From positions 1 to 64,000 of the forward strand of contig JAFVGH010000082.1 in NCBI GenBank assembly GCA_017475045.1: 64,000 nucleotides of DNA, read 5' to 3'. The position numbers and the translations under genes are program-made. Each line of letters begins with the position of its first letter. Within the stretch, counting starts at the first letter, position 1. The notes under the pieces were generated by a model. It was not told the origin of the DNA. It ran no database searches and saw nothing but the letters and a program-made list of their open reading frames with translations. This stretch comes from Fibrobacter sp. (lineage in GTDB: Bacteria > Fibrobacterota > Fibrobacteria > Fibrobacterales > Fibrobacteraceae). Below, piece after piece: positions 25,206 to 33,454 of the stretch.

Positions 25206-26114
25206 ATGACGCCTTTCCGTTTTCTACCCAAAGTTATTCGTGTATTGCTGATTTCCAACGCGGTGGTGTTTGGAATTGTTGCCATTGTGGGTGGCTTTAT
25301 GGGGTTGCACCTGAATTTGCCGGGTGTGGGCTACAGGTCACTTCAAGAACATGTCCTTATTTTCGGAGCTTTCTTTCCTGGTGAGCCTTGGGCTGCTTGG
25401 CGCTACGTGACCTACATGTTTATCCATGTAGACTTTATGCATTTCTTTTTCAACATGTTGATGCTCTGGATGTTTGGAGCCGAAGTTGGAGAATGGATGG
25501 GAACCAAACACTTTGCCATCATGTATTTCTTCTGTGGAATCTTTGCGGCTGTTTTCAGCGTTGCCATGAATATTTTGGGCTTGACGGATAATCCTATCAT
25601 TGGAGCCTCCGGTGCCCTGATGGGCGTGTTTGTTGCCTACTACAAGTTCTTCCCGGAACGGCGCATATTGATGTTCTTCTTTATCCCCATGAAAATCAAG
25701 CATGCCATGTGGGTGATGGTGGCCTTTGATATTATGTTTGCCAATTCTGGCGATGCCATTGCTCATTTTGCCCACTTGGGGGGTGTGGTGGCGGGCTTTA
25801 TCTATATGGCCCTGTACCAGAATGTATTTACTAAAAGTTCTAGCATCCTTTACAATTCGCCCCTTTCGGGGTTCTTCCGGCTTTTCTCAAAGCATCCCGG
25901 TCGCTATAAGAAGTGGAATAATCCCTTTGATAACGAAACCCGTGTAGAAGAACCTGAGGTTTTGGAAGGTGAAGTTTTTTACATGGATGAACAGAAGCGG
26001 ATGGATGATATCCTGAAGAAGGTTAGCAGCGAGGGAATTCATTCGTTGACAGAGTCGGAAAGACAGTTTTTATTGAAGGTGAGCGAAAAAATGCGCCGTA
26101 GAAGAGGTTACTGA
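25206..26114 (+). CDS. Rhomboid-family intramembrane serine protease
   Basis: 302 residues with six or more hydrophobic segments. The catalytic Ser is in IIGASGALMGVFVA (GxSG), and the partner His is in IAHFAHLGGVVAGF. The conserved loop-1 segment (FIHVDFMHFFFNMLMLWMFG) is also present. A cytoplasmic C-terminal extension of about 80 charged residues ends in RRRGY. Cleaves transmembrane substrates; the target is unknown. Its stop overlaps the next start by one base. Confidence 0.9.
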   Translation: MTPFRFLPKVIRVLLISNAVVFGIVAIVGGFMGLHLNLPGVGYRSLQEHVLIFGAFFPGEPWAAWRYVTYMFIHVDFMHFFFNMLMLWMFGAEVGEWMGTKHFAIMYFFCGIFAAVFSVAMNILGLTDNPIIGASGALMGVFVAYYKFFPERRILMFFFIPMKIKHAMWVMVAFDIMFANSGDAIAHFAHLGGVVAGFIYMALYQNVFTKSSSILYNSPLSGFFRLFSKHPGRYKKWNNPFDNETRVEEPEVLEGEVFYMDEQKRMDDILKKVSSEGIHSLTESERQFLLKVSEKMRRRRGY

Positions 26115-27076
26115 TGAAAAAAGTTTTAGGTATGGGTGCAGCCCTGGTAGATATTCTTGCCAATGTAGACGATGCCTGGATTGAATCCCAGGGGGTTCAG
26201 AAGGGCGGCATGAACATGGTGGACTGGCCGCAGATGGAAAAGTTCCTGCTGTCTCTGGAAAATCCGGTCCGTGTACCGGGTGGCTCTACCTGCAACACCA
26301 TGGTTGGGCTTTCTAGGCTTGGAGGGTCTGCCGCGTTCATCTCGAAGATTGGCGACGACGACTTGGGAAAACTTTTTCAGAAGCACCTTGAGCGTAACGG
26401 CGTGGAATCTAAACTTGGGATTTCTGATGCGGCTACGGGCTGTGTTTTCTCCGCGGTGACGCCGGATGCTCAGCGTTCCATGTGGACTTACTTGGGCGCT
26501 TCTGACTTTTTGGGAAGTGAAGACTTTGTGCCTGCCCTTTACGACGGTGTGGGCTTGCTTTATGCCGAAGGTTATCGCGCTTTCAATGCAGATTGCTTCA
26601 AGAAGTCCTTTACATTGGCCCGCAGTCTCGGTGTAGAGACGGCTTTGGACTTTAGCAGTTTTGGAGTAGTGGAAGCTTGCCGCAAGACTTTTGATGAACT
26701 TTTTGCTGACAAGATGATTGATATCATCATTGCCAACGAAGATGAGGCTTTTGCCTACGCCGGCGTCAAGGAAGAGGCTGCTCTCGAGGTGCTTGCCAAT
26801 AAGGCGAAGGTGGCCGTTGTGAAAATCGGAAAGCGCGGAGCTCTAATCTCTAAGGACGGCGTGGTGACCCGTGTGCAGGCCGGTTCTGCAAAGGCTATCG
26901 ATACCACAGGTGCTGGTGACTTGTGGGCCTCGGGATTCTTGTACGGCTACATGAACGGCTGGGATATGGAACGCTCCGGCAATCTTGGAAGCATAGTATC
27001 TAACGAGGTTGTGCAGGTTATGGGAGCCCAGATTCCCGAAGAGGGTTGGGCCCGCATCAAGGAAGCGATGGCCTAA
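26114..27076 (+). CDS. PfkB-family sugar/nucleoside kinase
   Basis: 320 residues. The N-terminal ribokinase-fold motif is around VRVPGGSTCNTMVGLSRLGG, and the C-terminal signature with catalytic Asp is DTTGAGDLWASGFLYG. FISKIGDDDLGKLFQKHLERNGV is the usual second conserved block. The closest family flavour is adenosine/inosine-type kinases, but the substrate cannot be fixed by eye. Tightly packed between the rhomboid gene (1-nt overlap) and the flavoprotein gene. Confidence 0.85.
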   Translation: MKKVLGMGAALVDILANVDDAWIESQGVQKGGMNMVDWPQMEKFLLSLENPVRVPGGSTCNTMVGLSRLGGSAAFISKIGDDDLGKLFQKHLERNGVESKLGISDAATGCVFSAVTPDAQRSMWTYLGASDFLGSEDFVPALYDGVGLLYAEGYRAFNADCFKKSFTLARSLGVETALDFSSFGVVEACRKTFDELFADKMIDIIIANEDEAFAYAGVKEEAALEVLANKAKVAVVKIGKRGALISKDGVVTRVQAGSAKAIDTTGAGDLWASGFLYGYMNGWDMERSGNLGSIVSNEVVQVMGAQIPEEGWARIKEAMA

Positions 27077-27096
27077 TTTTGTTGGAGGAAAATAAG

Positions 27097-27963
27097 ATGG
27101 CGGATATTTTGATTCTCGGGTATGGCCCTGCAGGAATTTCGGCGGCCTTGTACGGACTCCGTGCGGGATTAGATGTACAGATTGTGGGTAAGGATGGTGG
27201 CGCCCTGATGAAGGCCCACCTGATTCAGAATTACTATGGTCTTGAAAAGCCCCTCACGGGTGAAGAGCTTTTGAAGGTGGGCAAGAAGCAGGCTCTGGAA
27301 CTGGGTGCAAACATTGCCGACGACGAGGTGATGGACCTGATGTTCGACGGCAAGGATTTTGTGGCCAAGGGGCTTGTGGGGGATTACCACGGGCGTGTTT
27401 GCATCATGGCTACCGGTGCTGCCCGCAAAAAGCATCCGCTGCCGGGCATGGCTGAGATGGAAGGCCACGGGGTCAGTTACTGCGCTGTTTGTGATTCTTT
27501 CTTTTATCGCGGCAAGAACGTGGCCGTGCTTGGCAGTGGGGAATATGCGCTCCACGAGACAGAGGAACTTTTGCAGGTGGTGTCTTCTGTGACATTACTG
27601 ACTAATGGTGCGGAACCTACGGCGGCTTTCCCCGACAAGGTCCGCGTCGATAAGCGTCATTTGCAGGGCCTGGTAGGTGAAGGCGCTTTCCAGGGTGTGC
27701 ACTACGAAGATGGTACCGAAGAAAAATTTGACGGCTTGTTTGTGGCCCTGGGTAGCGCCAACGCCACGGATTTGGCCCTGAAAGCTGGTGCAGCCTTTGA
27801 CCAGGGAAAACTGGTGTTGGACGAAAACTTGCAGACGACTCTCCCCGGTCTTTATGCGGCGGGAGACTGCACTGGCGGCATTTTGCAGGTGTCCATTGCC
27901 GTGGGCGAAGGTGCCCGCGCTGCTCTTGCAGCTATAAAGTACTTGAGAGAGAATAGGGGCTAG
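27097..27963 (+). CDS. Thioredoxin reductase-like flavoprotein
   Basis: 288 residues from ATG 27097, with GGAGG upstream. FAD-binding GYGPAGISAALYG at the N-terminus, the redox pair in SYCAVCDSFFYRG (CxxC), the second dinucleotide fold VAVLGSGEYALHE, and the C-terminal LYAAGDCTGGILQVSIA. The HRRxxxR-type NADPH-selecting motif that follows the second GxGxxA in classical TrxB is replaced by LLTNGAEPTAAF. It may therefore use NADH, ferredoxin or another donor, as in some TrxB-like proteins; that is inference. Directly followed by a radical SAM gene. Confidence 0.83.
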   Translation: MADILILGYGPAGISAALYGLRAGLDVQIVGKDGGALMKAHLIQNYYGLEKPLTGEELLKVGKKQALELGANIADDEVMDLMFDGKDFVAKGLVGDYHGRVCIMATGAARKKHPLPGMAEMEGHGVSYCAVCDSFFYRGKNVAVLGSGEYALHETEELLQVVSSVTLLTNGAEPTAAFPDKVRVDKRHLQGLVGEGAFQGVHYEDGTEEKFDGLFVALGSANATDLALKAGAAFDQGKLVLDENLQTTLPGLYAAGDCTGGILQVSIAVGEGARAALAAIKYLRENRG

Positions 27964-27965
27964 GG

Positions 27966-28766
27966 TTGAAACGCCTGACCCTGCTGACAAATCCGGATAT
28001 TTGCAATTTACATTGTCCGTTGTGCTTTTTAAAACAGCGGGGAGAGCCTGCAGGCTTTGGCGAAATGCCCATAGAGACAGCTCGGCGGGCTGTTGAAAAG
28101 TATTCCGAAGTGCGGGAACTGATTCCCTCGACCATGGGGGAACCATTGCTGTATTCCTGTTTTAACGAACTTCTGGATATCTGTGGTGAATTTGGAATAC
28201 CCATGAACCTGACTACCAACGGAACTTTCCCTGGAAAGTGGGGAAGTGATGAGGGAATGAAACGTCTTCTGTCGGCTTGCAGCGATATCAAGGTGAGTAC
28301 CCTTTCCTATGAGACGGGTGGGCTTGATGAGTTGACTTGGCGAAAGAATGTGGAAAAAATGCTAGAGCATCGTGTCGCGACGGTTTCGTTGCAGGTGACT
28401 TTGCACCGGGAAAACTTTGAGCATGCAGAACAGCTCTTGCATTGGGCGGAACAGGTCGGGGTTAACCGCATCAAATGGAACCCGGTTGTGTTCCTGGATT
28501 GTGCGTCTCAAGAGTTACGTAACCGCTTTGCCTTGCCCGAAGGTGCGGTTGAGCGTTTGCGGGGAGCTTTGCATTCAGACAAGATACGTTGTGAGGGAAG
28601 CCTTTATTTTGAAAATTCCATGGGATCCTGTGCCGTGACAGGCGGTAATTGTACAGGGTCTTCTTCGGATTGCCCCTTTGCAGGCGAAGTATGGGTCTGG
28701 CCCGACGGCCACGAAGACCATTGCCCAAATCCCGTCCGGCGTTGGTCGAGTTCTTGTTATATTTAA
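27966..28766 (+). CDS. Radical SAM protein with Cys-rich C-terminus
   Basis: 266 residues, TTG start two bases after the flavoprotein stop. The cluster motif is CNLHCPLC (CxxxCxxC) at residues 13-20, followed by a GE motif (STMGEPLL) and a partial TIM barrel. The C-terminus holds six Cys in about 60 residues, including CPFAGEVWVWPDGHEDHCP, which reads like a SPASM/twitch auxiliary cluster region. Such proteins modify peptides or small molecules. No precursor peptide gene is visible next to it. The adjacent reductase could supply electrons. Confidence 0.83.
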   Translation: MKRLTLLTNPDICNLHCPLCFLKQRGEPAGFGEMPIETARRAVEKYSEVRELIPSTMGEPLLYSCFNELLDICGEFGIPMNLTTNGTFPGKWGSDEGMKRLLSACSDIKVSTLSYETGGLDELTWRKNVEKMLEHRVATVSLQVTLHRENFEHAEQLLHWAEQVGVNRIKWNPVVFLDCASQELRNRFALPEGAVERLRGALHSDKIRCEGSLYFENSMGSCAVTGGNCTGSSSDCPFAGEVWVWPDGHEDHCPNPVRRWSSSCYI

Positions 28767-28769
28767 AAC

Positions 28770-29678
28770 ATGATAGATAAACTTCTGAATGCTCTTGATT
28801 CCGTGTTGCTTGGCAAGCGGGATTCCGTGGAAATGCTGGTCATGGCTCTTTTGGCCGATGGCCATGTGCTGGTGGAAGATGTTCCCGGCACTGGAAAGAC
28901 CACTTTGGCAAAGGCCCTTGCGGTAGCCATCGGGGCCGACTTTGCCCGAATCCAGTTCACGCCAGACCTGCTGCCTGCCGATGTGACTGGGGGAGCCGTG
29001 TTCCGTATGAATACGGGAGACTTTGAAATTCGGAAGGGGCCTGTTTTTACCCAGATCTTGCTGGCCGATGAAATCAACAGGGCCTCGCCCCGTACCCAAA
29101 GCTCCCTGCTGGAGGCCATGGAGGAGCGGCAGGTTTCCTTGGAAGGTGAACGACACATACTCCCTAAGCTGTTCATGGTACTTGCGACAGAAAATCCGGT
29201 GGAATTCCACGGGGTGTTCCCCTTGCCCGAGGCCCAGATGGACCGCTTTCTTATCAGGCTTTCTTTGGGTTATCCGTCGGTGGAGACGGAACTCCAGATT
29301 TTGCGTAGCCACCGGGATGGTCGTCCCTTAGATGCGTTAACCCCTGTCACCACGCCTGAAGAAATTTTGAAGGCTCGAGAGACTGTTCGTAAAATTCATG
29401 TAGATGAGAGCCTTGAAAGATACGTGGTGTCGCTGGTTCAGGCTACACGTGAAAATCCGGCGGTACGCCTGGCTGCAAGCCCCCGCGCTGGAATAAATCT
29501 TATCAAGATGGCCCAGGCCTCTGCCTATATTCAGGGCAGGGACTTTGTCAACCCGGATGACATCCAGTGGGTGTATTTCCCTGTGATGGAGCATCGCGTC
29601 TTTGCAAAAGACGGCAACGCTTCTACGGTCAAGAACATTCTGGAATCTATCCGCACCCAGGTGAAGATTCCCAAGTAG
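28770..29678 (+). CDS. MoxR-family AAA+ ATPase
   Basis: 302 residues. Walker A is EDVPGTGKTTLAKAL, and Walker B/II lies near LLADEINRASPRTQSSLLEAMEE with the MoxR pattern. Sensor 1 is ATENPVEFHGVFPLPEAQMDRF, and the C-terminal lid has ASPRAGINL. MoxR ATPases act as chaperones for neighbouring membrane or vWA/DUF58 proteins. A TATATTT box sits exactly 5 nt before the ATG with no SD. It heads a three-gene unit with DUF58 and transglutaminase genes. Confidence 0.92.
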   Translation: MIDKLLNALDSVLLGKRDSVEMLVMALLADGHVLVEDVPGTGKTTLAKALAVAIGADFARIQFTPDLLPADVTGGAVFRMNTGDFEIRKGPVFTQILLADEINRASPRTQSSLLEAMEERQVSLEGERHILPKLFMVLATENPVEFHGVFPLPEAQMDRFLIRLSLGYPSVETELQILRSHRDGRPLDALTPVTTPEEILKARETVRKIHVDESLERYVVSLVQATRENPAVRLAASPRAGINLIKMAQASAYIQGRDFVNPDDIQWVYFPVMEHRVFAKDGNASTVKNILESIRTQVKIPK

Positions 29679-29686
29679 TAGGGAAC

Positions 29687-30919
29687 ATGGCGAGGCTCCC
29701 TTCCATAAAGTGGCTGCTGGAAGCTTACCCCCGGACTCCCAAGAGGACGGGGCTTCTTATGCGGTTGTACTATATCTGGCAAGAAGGCTTTTTACCTGCA
29801 GGGCGTAGTGCTTTTGCGCTGTTGTTCTTGTCTATGGTGGCGGGGCTTGTGCCTGGCTTTTGGGTGGCCTGGATTTTTTGTGGATTAGATTTTCTTTTGT
29901 TCCTTGCGCTTGCACCGGCCCTTTTTATGACTTGCCGAAAGACCCGATTTGAGGCGGGCCCCATCGAGGTGGCTCCGGTTTTTGAAGGTGAATCAACTAC
30001 GGTGCAGGTACAGGTGACGGCCAGAGCTCGGATAGATGCGGTTTCCCTTTCCTGTTTTCGTATGGACCAGAGCTTGGTTGCTGAGGAACCTCCCTACACG
30101 CTTGTGAATAAAGGTGAATCTTCCATGTTGCTATGCAAGGTTCAAACCAAAAAGCGAGGGGCCTACACTGTCGGCAAGGTGTCGCTCTTGATTCCCGAAA
30201 TTATGGGGATGCTGCGCTATAGTGCGAAAGTGGGTTCTACCGAGATACTTGTCTACCCTAAGCCGGTTGGCATATCCGCTTTTGATTTTTTGACATGGGG
30301 GAGCAGTGGCCTTGTCTTTGCCCCTATACTTACTTCTGGTTTTGCACGGGGTTTGGATTTTTCCGGCGTGCGAGAATACCAGGAGGGCGATTCCTTACGG
30401 GACCTGCACCACAAGGCCTTTGCCCGGTACGGAAAGCCTTTCACTAAGGAATTCGAGGCGGAACGTGGGGCGGGAATCGTTTTTGTCCTGGATGTGCAGG
30501 GTGACACTTTGTTGGAACGCTCGCTACAAGAGCCTCTTATCCGTTTAGCGGCCGGTATAGGGGCCTGGTTTATGGAAAGGGGAATTCTTGGGCGATTCTT
30601 TATCGGTGACGAAGAGATCCCGCTGAATGCAGGAGACGGCGGGGATAGTTTCTTTGCCGCTCTCGCCCGAATTCCCGCTGCAAGTCCTTTCAAGAAACGT
30701 GCCAATGGGACCTCTCACGTCTGGGCTCCGGCCGCAAGACCCATGGGGCCTGTTTTACGCTTGGGGCTTCATCGGGAGGAAAACCCTCTTGTCCATAAGC
30801 AGGTCATTGTTTACGATGGAAAAGTTGCGGAAAGCTCACTCGACGATATGCTTATGGTACACCATTCCCTGCTGAAGGGAAGTGTTTCCCTGAACCGTCA
30901 GGAGGATTTACTCTTATGA
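29687..30919 (+). CDS. DUF58-domain membrane protein
   Basis: 410 residues from ATG 29687, nine bases after moxR. Two hydrophobic segments near the N-terminus (about 38-85) are followed by a beta-rich domain. The DUF58 signature SGVREYQEGDSLRDLHHKAFARYGKPF then comes before a vWA-like segment (IVFVLDVQGDTL). DUF58 proteins are regularly encoded between MoxR and a transglutaminase; the trio is thought to act at the cell envelope, but the exact role is not known. Its stop overlaps the next ATG by 4 nt. Confidence 0.85.
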   Translation: MARLPSIKWLLEAYPRTPKRTGLLMRLYYIWQEGFLPAGRSAFALLFLSMVAGLVPGFWVAWIFCGLDFLLFLALAPALFMTCRKTRFEAGPIEVAPVFEGESTTVQVQVTARARIDAVSLSCFRMDQSLVAEEPPYTLVNKGESSMLLCKVQTKKRGAYTVGKVSLLIPEIMGMLRYSAKVGSTEILVYPKPVGISAFDFLTWGSSGLVFAPILTSGFARGLDFSGVREYQEGDSLRDLHHKAFARYGKPFTKEFEAERGAGIVFVLDVQGDTLLERSLQEPLIRLAAGIGAWFMERGILGRFFIGDEEIPLNAGDGGDSFFAALARIPAASPFKKRANGTSHVWAPAARPMGPVLRLGLHREENPLVHKQVIVYDGKVAESSLDDMLMVHHSLLKGSVSLNRQEDLLL

Positions 30920-32841
30920 GAAAATCCTTGAGAGAAATCTTCAAGACCCTTTTCCTGGTTCTTGCGGCGGTAAATCTGGGAATTAGCAGCGATGTGATTC
31001 CCTTGGGAATCTTGTTTGCCTTGGGCTTTGTGTACCTCCACTGGACCTTGGATAAGCCTGTTCCCTTGTATAAGAAACGCTACGCCTATGGGGCTATTAT
31101 TCCGTTTGCCTTATGGTGGGTGGTCACTCCTGAGGTGGAAAACGGGATCTCTCCATATGTGGTTTTTATTCCGGCCTGGTATCTGCTGTTTTTGGCGTGG
31201 CTTCAGAAGCGCAGCCTTGGCCGAGGAGGCTTTGAAACCTTTGTCATTTTCGATGGGGTTGCCTCCTTACTTTTGGGAATGTTTCAGGCAGGTCGCGAAG
31301 GAACGGCCGTGGGTGTGGTGGGCCTTTTGCTTGCGATATTTGCCTATAGGCGATTACACACGGCTTGGTACAAGTACCTGCTCTTTATATTGTTGGTCGC
31401 TTTCTTTGGTTTGACTTCTTTTGGTGGGTGGCAGTACTGGAAAAGTCATCGCCATTATGATGGTGGGTGGGCCAGGGATTATATGGAACGGACCCGAGTG
31501 ATGGGTTTTGACCCTGTGGTTTCTCTGGGTTCCTTTTCAAATAACTACAGCTCTAAATACAGTAGCCAGGTGATTTTGCGGGTGTGGGACAATGGAGCCC
31601 CCGAATATTTGCGAGCCGCGGTTTACGAAAAGTATGTGGGCCATATCTGGAAACTCCCGGCTAAGCAGGAGCGGAAGCTATATCCGGCTTATTACCGTAT
31701 AGATTACCCGGTTTTTGAAAAGGCTGATTCCATAACTAGACGGAGCACTGCCCGTTTTGTGTGGGTCCAAGCTGCCTTGAATAACTTTGGATTTTTGTTT
31801 GCTCCCTATGACGCGATAGGGGTGGCGGCTAAGAATACGGATTCGCTAGATTTTTATGGAACGGATGTTTTTGCCAGTGCCGACGGAAAGCATGGAGATT
31901 GGTATTATGTCGTGGACGATTCTGCGAATGGTTCCGCTTGGCAAATGGGCCCCTATTTTAGCGATTCCGCCTATCTTCAAATAGGCAAGTCACACCAGGA
32001 ATTTGTTGATTCTGTTGCTGATATTATGGGCCTGCCGCAAAGGGATTCTCTGCAAGATTCCTTGTCGAGCGGAACTTACGAAAGAACGGTTCTTTCGTTG
32101 ATAAAAGATTACTTTGTGCATAATTTTAATTATTCTTTGGTTGTTCCCGGTGTAACAAAGGATAACCGGGATCTTTTGGGAACGTTTTGGAGGGCTAGGG
32201 AAGGTTTCTGCGAATATTATGCGACGCTTTCAGTGCTGCTTCTGCGTCATAGGGGGATCCCGGCTCGTTATGTGACGGGCTTTGCTCATCCAGAACGTGT
32301 AGAAGGTAGAGATTATGTGGTCTTTCGTAGATACCATAGTCATGCATGGGTTGAGGTCTTGTGGAATGGTCGCTGGTATTCTTTTGATCCCACGCCACCG
32401 ATACGTAAGGGCCTTTTCCGGCAAACTTCATACTTGCAGATCAAGTGGGAAGGAATCAAGGGACGTTTTGCCCGTATATTCCATTTGTTGAAGGAAGGGG
32501 AGTGGCGCCGTGTAGTAGATGGCTGGCAAGTCACGATGCAGGATTTGTTGGACAGTCCCTGGATTTATGGATTGCCTCTTTTACTTCTGCTGATAATTCT
32601 TGCTCGCGTCCTGTTTAGGCAGTTTAATAGACGTGTTTCGGTCAAGCCGGACAGACGTGTGATGGAATGGGTCCGCTCTCTTGACTATGCTGAAAAAAAA
32701 CTGAAACGGGAAGGTCTTGTGCGCAGGCCAGGGGAGACCGTCGGCTCTTTTTTAGCCAGAATTGAAAACTCTGCAAATAGCCGGGAGGCTGTCAACGCAG
32801 TAAATGCCCTTCGGGAATACGAAAAGCACCGCTGGTGTTAA
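30916..32841 (+). CDS. Membrane transglutaminase-like protein (TgpA type)
   Basis: 641 residues. Several membrane helices occupy the first about 180 residues, followed by a large extracytoplasmic domain. Its papain-like transglutaminase core carries the triad: Cys in GFCEYYATLSVLLLRHRGIPARYV, His in YHSHAWVEV, and Asp in YSFDPTPP. One more membrane helix (about 545-565) precedes a cytoplasmic DUF4129-like tail. Last gene of the MoxR-DUF58-transglutaminase unit; followed by a strong terminator. Confidence 0.88.
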   Translation: MRKSLREIFKTLFLVLAAVNLGISSDVIPLGILFALGFVYLHWTLDKPVPLYKKRYAYGAIIPFALWWVVTPEVENGISPYVVFIPAWYLLFLAWLQKRSLGRGGFETFVIFDGVASLLLGMFQAGREGTAVGVVGLLLAIFAYRRLHTAWYKYLLFILLVAFFGLTSFGGWQYWKSHRHYDGGWARDYMERTRVMGFDPVVSLGSFSNNYSSKYSSQVILRVWDNGAPEYLRAAVYEKYVGHIWKLPAKQERKLYPAYYRIDYPVFEKADSITRRSTARFVWVQAALNNFGFLFAPYDAIGVAAKNTDSLDFYGTDVFASADGKHGDWYYVVDDSANGSAWQMGPYFSDSAYLQIGKSHQEFVDSVADIMGLPQRDSLQDSLSSGTYERTVLSLIKDYFVHNFNYSLVVPGVTKDNRDLLGTFWRAREGFCEYYATLSVLLLRHRGIPARYVTGFAHPERVEGRDYVVFRRYHSHAWVEVLWNGRWYSFDPTPPIRKGLFRQTSYLQIKWEGIKGRFARIFHLLKEGEWRRVVDGWQVTMQDLLDSPWIYGLPLLLLLIILARVLFRQFNRRVSVKPDRRVMEWVRSLDYAEKKLKREGLVRRPGETVGSFLARIENSANSREAVNAVNALREYEKHRWC

Positions 32842-32850
32842 ATCTGCAAA

Positions 32851-32880
32851 AAAAGCCCTGCAATACCGCAGGGCTTTTTT
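32851..32880 (+). terminator. Rho-independent terminator after the transglutaminase gene
   Basis: Perfect stem AAAAGCCCTGC/GCAGGGCTTTT with a 6-base loop and a T run. The A run on the other side lets it also serve the convergent lipoprotein gene. Confidence 0.9.
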
Positions 32881-32898
32881 GTTAAAAAACAAACGGGA

Positions 32899-33393
32899 TT
32901 ATTCCGTACGGACGAACACTTCGGTGTCGTTGCCGGTGAACATACCGTCACTTTCGTTTTGCTGGAATATAACCTTGTTCAGGTACATTGTAATGGTATC
33001 GCCATTAACTTCAATGGTGGGCGTTACACTATACTTTTTACCGAATTCAATGCAGTCCCCTTTTCTGTCTTCTTTGAAGGTGAGTGTCTGACCTTCAACG
33101 GTCCAGTGACCTTCATCGGGATCGGGACAGTCGCCATAGGAAGATCTGGCGTAGTGGTAAATGCCATCTTCACGGAATTCCATTTTGCCGCCCTTAGAGC
33201 TAGAAAAGTCGGTGATGACGTTCTTGTTGCTAATCTGGCTGATGGATTTCAGGGTCCAGTTGCCAACCAGGCAGTCTTCCGACAGACCGTTGGCGCAAAT
33301 TTCGGCAATAGACTTGCTTCCGCTGTCGTCGCTACAGGCCGAGAAAAAGGCTAGAGTGGATACAGCCAGAAATGTCAAGATTTTTGTTTTCAT
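32899..33393 (-). CDS. Small secreted lipoprotein, lipocalin-like
   Basis: 164 residues from ATG 33393, with AGAGGA upstream and a TATATT box around 33421. Met further upstream would extend through the promoter and was not used. Signal peptide with lipobox FFSAC, then SDDSGSKS. The mature part (GNWTLKSISQI, KMEFREDGIYHYA, GHWTVEGQTLTFKE, then TPTIEVNGDTITMYL) looks like a lipocalin-type small barrel as in many Bacteroidetes/Fibrobacter lipoproteins. The ligand is unknown. Confidence 0.75.
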   Translation of the reverse strand: MKTKILTFLAVSTLAFFSACSDDSGSKSIAEICANGLSEDCLVGNWTLKSISQISNKNVITDFSSSKGGKMEFREDGIYHYARSSYGDCPDPDEGHWTVEGQTLTFKEDRKGDCIEFGKKYSVTPTIEVNGDTITMYLNKVIFQQNESDGMFTGNDTEVFVRTE

Positions 33394-33454
33394 AGTAATC
33401 CTCTTATGTTTGAATATCTGTAATATAAATAAAATAGGGACTATGGGTAATATT

